A stretch of 64,000 nucleotides of DNA from Apoda limacodes (lineage: Eukaryota > Arthropoda > Insecta > Lepidoptera > Limacodidae): positions 3,539,001 through 3,603,000 of the forward strand of contig OX291553.1 of assembly GCA_946406115.1 (NCBI GenBank), in the 5' to 3' direction. The notes under the pieces were generated by a model. It did not search any database. It was not told where the DNA came from and was given only the letters and a program-made list of their open reading frames with translations. Every line of letters starts with the position of its first letter. The stretch's first letter is position 1. Below are positions 56,521 to 64,000 of the stretch, in pieces. The position numbers were made by a program, and so were the translations under genes.

Positions 56521-57852
56521 ACAACGAAAACGTAATAAAATAAATACATCATTCATATTCAACACTAGCTCGAAAAGGCTCACTTTGTCGTTTATAATCT
56601 GATTGAATATTGCACGAAACTTGGTTTTTCGTCACAATAATGTTTGTTATCAACAAAATGATCAAAGCCGATACCTAATCAATTTCCATTATCAGCGAAT
56701 ACAGTTACATCCCTAATGCGCTCCGGGACATCATTACCGCCCGCATGCGTCCGGTCGTCGAACCCATCCACATCTGCACACAGACACGCTGTACACGCGT
56801 TACGAACACCTACACCTACACCTATACCGCGCTTCAACATCCAATCCCTAATTTGAAATAACTAAACCGATGTGAAATCAGCTTACAAGTTTAGGTGCCT
56901 ATCCAAAATAAAAAATCGGTCAAGTGCTTGGTGTACACGCTGGAACGAAAACTGTCGAGGCTAGTTGGCCTGGTAGACTAAGTTCCATTGTTGTCGACAT
57001 CCCCCGTCGCATCGTTTGCCCGCGCTATTCTTTATGTTTCACTCAGGATTCCGTTTGACTTTTTTCTTTTTGCTCGGCTCCTAAGGGGCTAAGAATTGGA
57101 CTTTGAAATGCAAAAACATTTTTCAAATATGACGGGTAGTTTCAGAGATTAGCGCGTTCAAACAAACAAACAAACTTAGCTTCATTTTTTTAGTATAGAG
57201 TAGGTAGGTATAGATAACTGATAAAATTGTCAACCGATTTTTTTGAATGAACTTGTCCTCAGATCCACGCCTGAAGTTTGTTGGATTAACTCTCCTAAGA
57301 GAAACGAGGCTTAAGAGAATACGATTCGCGGTGCCTCACAGCGTGCTTTATACAAATGAATTTCCCACTTATTACCTTACCTAGGTCTGTAGTGTGCCAG
57401 TTTTCTATTAAATTCTAAAGTTTAAAAGCTATACAGGTTTTTAGTTTATCATACAAATGATCTCGAATAAGATTAAAAGTTAAGAAAAACTTTTTTTAGG
57501 ATTCTTGAAAACCACAGACGTAGATATTCGGATCATGGCTACAAAATTTCCCAGTATGCGATCAGTAAATGTCCAAACAAAGTAGAAAATTCGTTGGTAT
57601 CAATCACGCTGCAAGGAGCCGCCAATCGTATCCTCTTAAGCCGCGCTGGCCCAGTGTGGAAGATGTTATCTATCTAGTGGCTACCCCTGTCAGAACTTTC
57701 AAGCTGCCCATAACAGGGGGGCCTTATTATATATTACTCCTCAGAAGCATAGCATCATATACCTACGTATATAATATTTTATTAGAATTAAACGTACAGT
57801 CCTAGTTTTCCATATGATATCTACTTACATTTTCAATAATCATGAATATCGG
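56521..57852. other. No recognised gene; weak repeat scraps
   Basis: A family A-like 'aaaaatcggtcaagtgcttg' at 56909, a family B-like 'caaacaaacaaac' with 'ttttttagtatagag' at 57160-57200, otherwise nothing. The ORF at 57569-57805 lacks a domain. (GACTA)n lies at 57853-57871. Confidence 0.35.
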
Positions 57853-57917
57853 ACTAGACTAGACTAGACTTAGATAAATTTTGTACGATGAAGAAGTTCA
57901 AAATGTTTTTTGGCGGC

Positions 57918-58023
57918 GGTGGTCGGTGGTTAGCTGCTGTCTGCGCGGCGGTGGTTAGCTGCTGTCTGCGCGGCGGTGGTTAGCTGCTGTCTGCGCGGCG
58001 GTGGTTAGCTGCTGTCTGCGCGG
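57918..58023. repeat. 25-bp tandem repeat, four copies
   Basis: Unit 'ggtggttagctgctgtctgc' plus 'gcggc'; 'tagctgctgt' at 57931, 57956, 57981 and 58006. The copies look identical, so expansion is recent. Confidence 0.95.
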
Positions 58024-58094
58024 CCAATTTCAAATGGAACTTAAAAAAAACCTTATTTCAAGTATAGGATACGTGTGTGATTTTATTATAGTTC

Positions 58095-59125
58095 ATCATC
58101 ATATCAGCCTATCGACGTCCACTGCTGGACATAGGCCTCACCTAACTTTCTCCACAGCGTGCGACTCTGTTCCGCCTGTAACCAACGACTCCCCGCTACC
58201 TTTACAAGGTCATCTGTCCATCTAGCGGGAGGCCCACGCTGCGCTTTCCGGTTCGTGGTCGCCGCTCGAGAACCTTCTTCCCCCATCGGTCATCGGTTCT
58301 TCGAGCTATGTGCCCTGCCCATTGCCACTTCAGCTTTGCGATTCGGTGAGCTATGTCGGCGACTTTCGTTCTCCTACGGATTTCCTCATTCCTGATTCGA
58401 TCACGTAGGGAAACTCCGAGCATAGCTCTTTCCATCGTCCGCTGAGCGACCTTGAGCTTGCGTATAAGGCCCATAGTTAGCGGCCACGTCTCAGTGCTGT
58501 AAGTCATCACTGGCAACACACACTGGTTGAAGACTTTTGTCTTCAAGCACTGGCGTATTAAGGACGAGAAAATAGTACGCAGTTTTCCGCACGCTGCCTA
58601 GCCGAGTTGGATTCGACGATTAACCTCTTTCTCGAAATTGGACCTACCTAATCGAACAGTTTGTCCCATGTATACGTATTCGTCAACAACTTCGAGTGTA
58701 GAGTTCCCAACATTTATTGGAGTTGGTGCTACACGGTCATTCGACATGATTTTCGTCTTGTCCATGTTCATCTTGAGGCCCACTCGTTGGGAAGCTCTAC
58801 TGAGGCTTTCAAGCATTCCGCTAAGGTCCTCCATCGATTCTGCCAGGACTACAATATCGTCGGCAAACCGAAGTTAGGTAATGTACTCGCCATTAACATT
58901 GGTGCCAAGCCCGTCCCAGTCCAGAAGCTTAAAGACATCTTCCAACGCATTAGTGAACAGTTTCGGAGATATGCCATCTCCCTGTCTCACACCTCTCTGC
59001 AGTTGGATCGGTTTCGAGTTCTGGTCCTGGAGACGGACTAACATGGTGGCGTTATCGTACAAGCATTTTAGCACCTCGATATACCGATGATCAATACGGC
59101 ACTCTGTAGAGCCTGTAGCACTGCC
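58095..59125 (-). pseudogene. RTE-type LINE relic, C-terminal half of RT
   Basis: The minus-strand frame gives 'LKCLYDNATMLVRLQDQ', 'GVRQGDGISPKLFTNALED', then a TAA where His is usual just before 'LRFADDIVVLAES' (catalytic FADD), then 'NMDKTKIMSN'. A TAG replaces Trp after 'RRIQLG' near 58598. 'QRTMERAMLGVSLRDRIRNE' and 'LKWQWAGHIARR' follow. A one-base deletion near 58210-58225 moves 'PPARWTDDLVKVAGSRW' to the next frame. So there are two stops and one frameshift. The 3' end is 'gtccagcagtggacgtcgat' ending at 'tgatgatgaac', the usual RTE tail. The N-terminal endonuclease and early palm are missing. Confidence 0.85.
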
Positions 59126-59510
59126 TATGTTTTCATCAATTTATAGTTTATAATTTAATCCCATATAAACAAATGAATACAGACGGATAGACTATTGAGT
59201 TTTGATGCTTTATATTTTTTAATTCTCAGTCAACTTATAAGACGTAATGTTCTAAAATGGTTTTTCTTCTACTTTCTAATCTTATCTGTTTTTTTTGTAA
59301 AATAATTATTCAAAAAATTTATAGTCTTAAAAATGATTTTTTTTTGTTGAAATTTCTCTTAAAAATTATGAAACCTGAAGCAAACTAATGAATGTTGCTT
59401 TGTCGCCGGGCTCTGAGCTGTATTTAAAGTTTCGAGTCTCTAGTTTATCGGGAAGTTCAATCCAAGTGCAAAATTTGAAGACATAGGCTAGTCGGAAGCC
59501 TGTTGTTCCC
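59126..59510. other. No recognised gene
   Basis: Nothing supported. Confidence 0.35.
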
Positions 59511-59920
59511 GTCTCGCCACGCACCTTCCCTCACTACTGCTCAATAGACGTCTCGCCACGCACCTTTTCACACGATAGCTCTATCTAGACGTCTCGCCAC
59601 GCACCTTCCCTTATTATTGCTCTGTCTAGGCGTCTCGCCACGCACCTTTTCACACGATAGCTCTGTCTAGACGTCTCGCCACGCACCTTCCCTCACTATT
59701 GCTCTGTCTAGGCGTCTCGTGACGCACCTTTTCACACGATAGCTCTGTCTAGACGTCTCGCCACACACATTACCTCACTATTGCTCTGTCTCGGCGTCTT
59801 GCCACGCTCCTTTTCACACGATAGCTCTGTCTAGACGTCTCGCCACGCACCTTCCCTCACTATTGCTCTGTCTAGACGTCTCGCCACCCACCGTTCCTCA
59901 CTATTGCTCTGTCTAGACGT
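59511..59920. repeat. 41-bp minisatellite with alternating A/B units
   Basis: Ten units begin 'gtctcgccacgcacctt' or a variant at 59511, 59550, 59591, 59632, 59673, 59714, 59755, 59796, 59837 and 59878. Type A continues 'ccctcactattgctctgtct' and type B 'ttcacacgatagctctgtct'. The order is A-B-A-B-A-B-A-B-A-A, so amplification occurred mostly as an 82-bp dimer. Confidence 0.9.
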
Positions 59921-60177
59921 ATTCGAACTGTGACCCGTTACAGTTTAAAAGCCCAACCAGAACGGTAGAGTTTACAAACCGGACTCGACTTATCCATCAC
60001 TTGTTTCCTTTCTCTAATAAATAAACTGAACTTTAACTTGTGGCTATTAACTCAAAGTTTCTACAAAATAATGTTGACCACATACTAAAGAAGAGCTTGA
60101 AACGCCCTGTTTAGACACAAATATTTAAACTTTTATTTAGGGTTTCGAGCCCAAAGGGTGCCAACGAAGCTCTGTTA

Positions 60178-60430
60178 GGGTTAGCTTAGACCGAGACGCG
60201 ACGCGACGCGGCATTTTTGAGATAGCAACACATTATGTACCTTGTTTACTAGTAAAAGATACAAATTATAGTGAGAGCACAAAAGTGAGAGGTTACGTGT
60301 CGAAGTACAATAAGAAGCATCGCGCGACGTTGGGATGCGTATCTTTTTGTCTAGTAAACAAGGTCAATAATGTGTTGCTATCTCAAAAATGCGGCGTCGC
60401 GTCGCGTCGCGTCTCGGTATGAGCTGACCC
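60178..60430. mobile_element. 253-bp fold-back MITE flanked by TTA
   Basis: The ~85-base arms correspond closely: 'gggttagcttagaccgagac', 'gcgacgcgacgcggcatttt', 'tgagatagcaacacattatg', 'accttgtttactagtaaaag' and the inverse at right ending 'tcggtatgagctgaccc'. TTA stands outside both ends (60175-60177, 60431-60433). The right arm has one extra 'gcgac'-type unit. No ORF. Confidence 0.85.
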
Positions 60431-60648
60431 TTACTAAACCTACGCTGTCTGCTAATAAATAAAATATATGCTAAGATAATTTCAGGCTTTCCTAATAATA
60501 ATAATAAAAATGAAAGTAACAATTTAAGGGTGGTCTCGATACGAGGAACATGTTTTCGTATATCGTATCATAAAAATGTAATACATAATATTTAGATTTA
60601 ATACACTCAAGCCTCAAGTAAACAAGCTAAGTAAAACAACTAATAATT

Positions 60649-60740
60649 AAAACCGGTCAAGTACGTGTTTGGCTCGTGCATTATGTGGAGGTACGGAACC
60701 CTCGGTGAGCCAGTCCGACAGGAACTTGGTGGGTCCTCGA
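60649..60740. repeat. Minimal family A element with inverted ends
   Basis: 'aaccggtcaagtacgtgttt', 'ggaggtacggaaccctcggt', 'gagccagtccgacaggaac' and 'ttggtgg'. The head is followed at once by an inverted head, like the outer ends of 13478-13836, with the body lost. Confidence 0.55.
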
Positions 60741-61061
60741 TCCCCGCGAAGAAATACGCTACGCGTTAACGCAGCCGCATGTTACGCATCCGACGACGAC
60801 TAGTAAGAGTACGATTCCCTCACGTCACGTCCAATGATTTCCCTTGGGCGGGTAGTAACATTAAATCACGTCGTAGCTAGGGTTGCCGTCCTCCGCAAAA
60901 TTGATTTACTTTGCTAACTAATTTATACCTAACACTGATAACCGCGGCTTTACTCACTTTGTTTTGTAGTAATAAATAAGGTTGCTGTGACCATCATGTA
61001 TATTTACATGATGTATATCTACCTTTGTAAAAAATTCAAATAATTAAACCGCGAAATAACC
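60741..61061. other. No recognised gene
   Basis: Nothing supported. Confidence 0.35.
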
Positions 61062-61480
61062 AGCAGGCAAACCAGCCTACGGTCCGCCTGATGGTAAGCG
61101 GTCACCGTGGACTATGGACGCTTGCAACACCAGGGGTATCAATCGCGCGTTGCCGACCCTTTAAAAAGCTTCTTTCTTGAAGAACCCCATACTGTAGTCT
61201 TAAGAGAAAACCTTGGCTCCCGGAGCTCATTCCACAACATAAGCGTTCGCGGAAGGAAGTTTCTCTGAAACCGCATTGTACGCGACCATTTCAGTTCTAA
61301 AGTGTGTCGATGAATTCCCTCCCGTTGGCAAGCGGTGCGATGGTAGAAAGTAGCCGTAGGCATCATGTCGAACAATTCCTCAGAACACATTCCATTGTAC
61401 AAGCGGTAGAACACACGCAGGGAGGCAAAGTCTTTCCTCAGACTTAAGGGTTCACCCCCGCCCAGAGATGGCAGCAGTAC
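61062..61480 (-). pseudogene. CR1-like LINE, 3' end of ORF2 and UTR
   Basis: The translation from 61414 includes 'FYRLYNGMCSEELFDMMPTA' and 'MRFQRNFLPRTLMLWNEL', matching the C-termini at 3.7 and 14.2 kb. 3' UTR landmarks are 'cggtccgcctgatggtaagc' at 61080. A short deletion removed the segment between 'cttaagggttc' and 'cgcccagagatggcagcag'. Confidence 0.8.
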
Positions 61481-61775
61481 TCAATAATTTAGAAAAAAAC
61501 AATAATAGGTTTACCACCCTAGATTTTGAACCCCTTAGCCGGCCCGGGACGCGTCACAGAGAAAAGTTCTACATACGAACACATTCTTATCAGATTATAG
61601 TGTTATGGGGCACGTTAAATTGTCATTCTAATGGCTTATTTACACGTTTAAGTAGCCAAGCAAATAATTTAGGTCAAATGTCACGTGTAAACACAAAATT
61701 TAATTTTAAGTTGCAAGTTAACGATTATCAATATAAATAAATACTTTCATAGAAAAGATGCAGTCAAAATATAAA

Positions 61776-61845
61776 CCTCGAGCTAGGACTTGAACCTGAA
61801 ACCCTTACATTCCATGTAAGCCCTCTACCATTGAGCTATCGAGGC
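61776..61845 (-). pseudogene. tRNA-like sequence, anticodon GGA
   Basis: The minus strand folds as a near-cloverleaf. Acceptor 'cctcga'/'tcgagg', D arm 'gctcaatggtagag', perfect anticodon stem 'cttac'/'gtaag' with loop 'atggaat' (GGA, Ser), T loop 'ttcaagt'. Against function: tRNA-Ser needs a long variable arm, which is absent; the T stem has a mismatch; and the acceptor stem is one base short. It is a tRNA pseudogene or tRNA-derived repeat head. Confidence 0.6.
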
Positions 61846-62669
61846 ACGAGTCTGGCTGATGAAAATAATATTATATATGCCATATCTATGGCTATATCAT
61901 CAATAAATATAAATAAATATTTATGTAGCATAGGTAGTTACCTCCTAGGTAGTTTTTGAAACATTTCGATACATTCGTCTTCCGTCATCTATACTGATAT
62001 TTAATAATAATATATTATTTATTTATTTATTATTAATTGAATTAATATTATTTTACTCCTTATAAAATACTAATATTACAGAAATGTTAAAAGGTTTAAA
62101 TTGATTTGTTTTTATGTATGTTGTTGGTAATGTCTGCAAAATTTTTTTTACTGAAAAGCATAACTACATTGCATTTTTTCATTGTTGACGTACTTAATAT
62201 ATGATTCATAATTTATTTATTCGATCACTAACATAGCGTACACTGATACAAGATTATAGGTAGAATAGAATATTAAACTAAGTAAGTGCCGCTATAATTA
62301 TAGGTGAAGACAACATGCACTAGCTAAAAAGTAAAATGAATTAACAATTTATAATAATATAGTTAATAAGTTTTAACAAAATCAAAAAAAAGTTTATATA
62401 AAAGGCGACTACGATTATAATAATTAGGATGTACAGATTTTTGAAAGCAAGATGTCGAAATTAATAAATTTAAAATGTAGATATACAATTAGAAGACAAA
62501 TTTTATTAAATAATTGTAATATGTCACAATAATAAAATTTTAACTAAATCTAAAAGTAAAGGAAGATAAGATTAACGAAAATAAATAGTCAATAAAATTA
62601 CAATATAAAACTTTACTAAAATAAATTATAAAATAATGTTAAGATAAAAAAAAAGTGAAAAAAAAATAT
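61846..62669. other. Very AT-rich; possible LINE 3' UTR
   Basis: The stretch from about 62500 to the ORF end at 62674 may be the 3' UTR of the LINE relic that follows on the minus strand. No other feature. Confidence 0.3.
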
Positions 62670-63095
62670 TTTGTTAAATCTTGAGAGCAATAGACTCTGA
62701 AACTTTCGTGCGGAAACTGCGCTCTGAGTCAAAGATTAAGTCCACCGGGTTAGGATAAGTTATATTGTTATACTGTCTTGCGATTCTGTTAAGAGTAGAA
62801 AAATGTCCTAGGTTTGTTTTAGCTAACTCAGTTTTAAATAGTTTAAATGCCGAAGGTCTACGTAATCTCAGTGGTGTAGAGAAGTTAACTTGAGCCAGAA
62901 GCTTAGGAGTATCTAAAATACCATTTACAATTTTGTACAGAAACATGCTGTCCAGCACTAGTCTTTGATCGGAATCATTTTAAAGAAGTTAAGTTTATCC
63001 TCATATTTAGGCAATATTTTTAGTAATTTGCAGCTATATGTCAGGTGCCAAAAAAACCTTTTTTGAATACTCTCTATTCTTTGAATAATACCTAC
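62670..63095 (-). pseudogene. LINE RT C-terminal fragment (second type)
   Basis: The upstream frame reads 'IQRIESIQKRFFWHLTYSCK', then shifts one base near 62970 into 'DQRLVLDSMFLYKIVNGILD' and 'RRPSAFKLFKTELAKTNLG', ending at 62674. 'IQKRFL..L', 'RR..LD..FLYKI.NG' and the closing 'S...' pattern are typical of the C-terminal domain of Jockey/CR1-superfamily RTs. It differs from the 'GAPEYQL' LINE, so a separate family is present. One frameshift makes it inactive. Confidence 0.6.
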
Positions 63096-63271
63096 TAATA
63101 ATTATATTATATTTAATTTAAATTTATTATATTTAAAATTCTTATTTTCGATAAATGTGTCATAAAGTAAGTTTCTGAACGCAAGTCTAAAAAAAAGCGC
63201 AATGGCGCGAAACTAATTAGTTATTTGAACATTAGATAGTTTATTTACGTATATTTTGTATTTTTTTTTAA

Positions 63272-63391
63272 ATGAGTGACTCGAGTTACGAAGGTATTTC
63301 TTTAACACCAGAAGAACAAAGACAACAACTGTCTAATTCTGTACTAAGACGCGAAAAATATCTTAAAGCATACGAATTGTTCAGTAATTGA
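63272..63391 (+). pseudogene. Short ORF-like stretch, possible Crypton-like leader
   Basis: From ATG (about 63273) the sequence can be read as 'MSDSSYEGIS' ... 'LTPEEQRQQLSNSVLRREKY' ... 'LKAYELFSN' to a TGA near 63391. Frame continuity across 63300 depends on a single base I could not confirm. 'RREKYLKAYE' recalls the 'KS...Y.K.Y..F' helix of Crypton-type recombinase ORFs. Low certainty. Confidence 0.2.
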
Positions 63392-63554
63392 CGACTTTCA
63401 AAAGGTGCTAATGTTAAAAAGAATAGTTAGTACCTACCTATTGTTTATTCTTAGATAGACCCAGAGTATAGTAGGTGGTATTTGTAAATAAGAATAAACT
63501 TATTGCTTAATATGGCCTTCAGTGTGTTCCTTGCCTAAGACCTATTTTTTCGCA

Positions 63555-63770
63555 CTTTTAGAGGTGAAAAGTTGTGTGTTTCACACGAGAGTAAATTATT
63601 TTAGGTGTCGTGCCTTTAAACTTCTTCGTGTGCTCAGCAGTCTATATAAGAATCACTCGCTACGCTCGTGATTCAATTCTGGACTTCTTTGCTAGCTCGG
63701 GATTTAAAGTTGGCACTTCACAAAAAACAACTTTGCCCACTTGTTGAACAAATAACTCTTTACCATTGGG
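63555..63770 (+). repeat. Uninterrupted copy of the 26.3-kb split repeat
   Basis: 'gtgcctttaaacttcttcgt', 'gtgctcagcagtctatataa', 'cactcgctacgctcgtgatt', 'ttctggacttctttgctagc' and 'cccacttgttgaacaaataa' align in order with 26330-26468 plus 27207-27260, and lack the 732-bp insertion. Confidence 0.6.
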
Positions 63771-64000
63771 CAATTAATGCATCGATAACAGTGAATATAG
63801 CTCACTTGTTGTGAACACACACACCCATTTAATAAAAAGATTTTGAATTTGGAACAATTGTTAAATTGTTTTAAATGTTATTGTGGTTGTTTTATGTCAT
63901 TGTTCTCTTATCGCCCGGTAATAATTACCGAATATATACCGAATAGCACTTTTTATTTTCTCACAGTCAATGATAAAAATTAGAGTTTACAATACTTAAA

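Noticed and set aside
1..64000. Endogenous viral element or LTR retrotransposon
   Set aside because: I saw no capsid, envelope or integrase motif and no long direct terminal repeats with primer-binding sites; a profile search would be needed to exclude short relics.

Overview
The window looks like lepidopteran (moth or butterfly) nuclear DNA. It is AT-rich, has no operons or ribosome binding sites, and is packed with dispersed repeats known from Lepidoptera. These include an 'aagtgcgagt...gggttccgtacc...ggaaccctaaaa' family (called family A here), a 'tttgcccg...ggctcc...cgcatttataatatta' family (family B here), tRNA-derived SINEs with RTE-like tails, and Jockey/CR1- and RTE-type LINEs. I found no intact, recognisable single-copy host gene. 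The window is best read as intergenic or long-intron DNA. Families are identified from motif recognition only; no database search was run.

Layout. 1-7.2 kb: family A and B copies, a 50-bp minisatellite, the 3' end of a minus-strand LINE, GA-rich DNA and a ~105-bp satellite array. 7.2-12 kb: mostly featureless, with one GC-rich island (10.4-10.6 kb) holding a candidate coding exon. 12-18.4 kb: repeat-dense, with a fold-back element, a composite family A element, the longest CR1-like LINE relic (14.2-15.6 kb) and a SINE. 18.4-26 kb: sparse, with a 5S-rRNA-derived fragment, minisatellites and a short ORF. 26.3-27.3 kb: a 732-bp terminal-inverted-repeat (TIR) element inserted into another repeat that also occurs at 63.6 kb. 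29-37.5 kb: family A/B copies, a second fold-back element and a 36-bp minisatellite. 38.7-39.9 kb: a 1,164-bp TIR element whose core is the same ~103-bp satellite seen at 6.5 kb, in the opposite orientation. 40-49 kb: SINEs, a long family A variant, a degenerate ZAD-like exon and a hAT transposase relic. 50.2-52.1 kb: a 5'-truncated Jockey-type LINE with an uninterrupted 566-codon reverse transcriptase, the only substantial intact ORF. 52.7-55.9 kb: two inverted copies of a TTAA-flanked element enclosing family A/B copies and a small MITE. 56-64 kb: a SINE, an RTE relic, a 41-bp alternating minisatellite, a fold-back MITE, more LINE relics and a tRNA-like sequence.

How the parts relate. The non-autonomous elements depend on enzymes not encoded here: LINE reverse transcriptase for the SINEs, DDE transposases for the TIR elements. 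Three TIR elements share a 3-bp TWA target duplication, which points to PIF/Harbinger-type mobilisation. The two 52-56 kb elements have TTAA flanks, which points to piggyBac-type mobilisation. The most unusual structure is the TIR element at 38.7 kb, which links a mobile element to a tandem satellite found elsewhere in the window.
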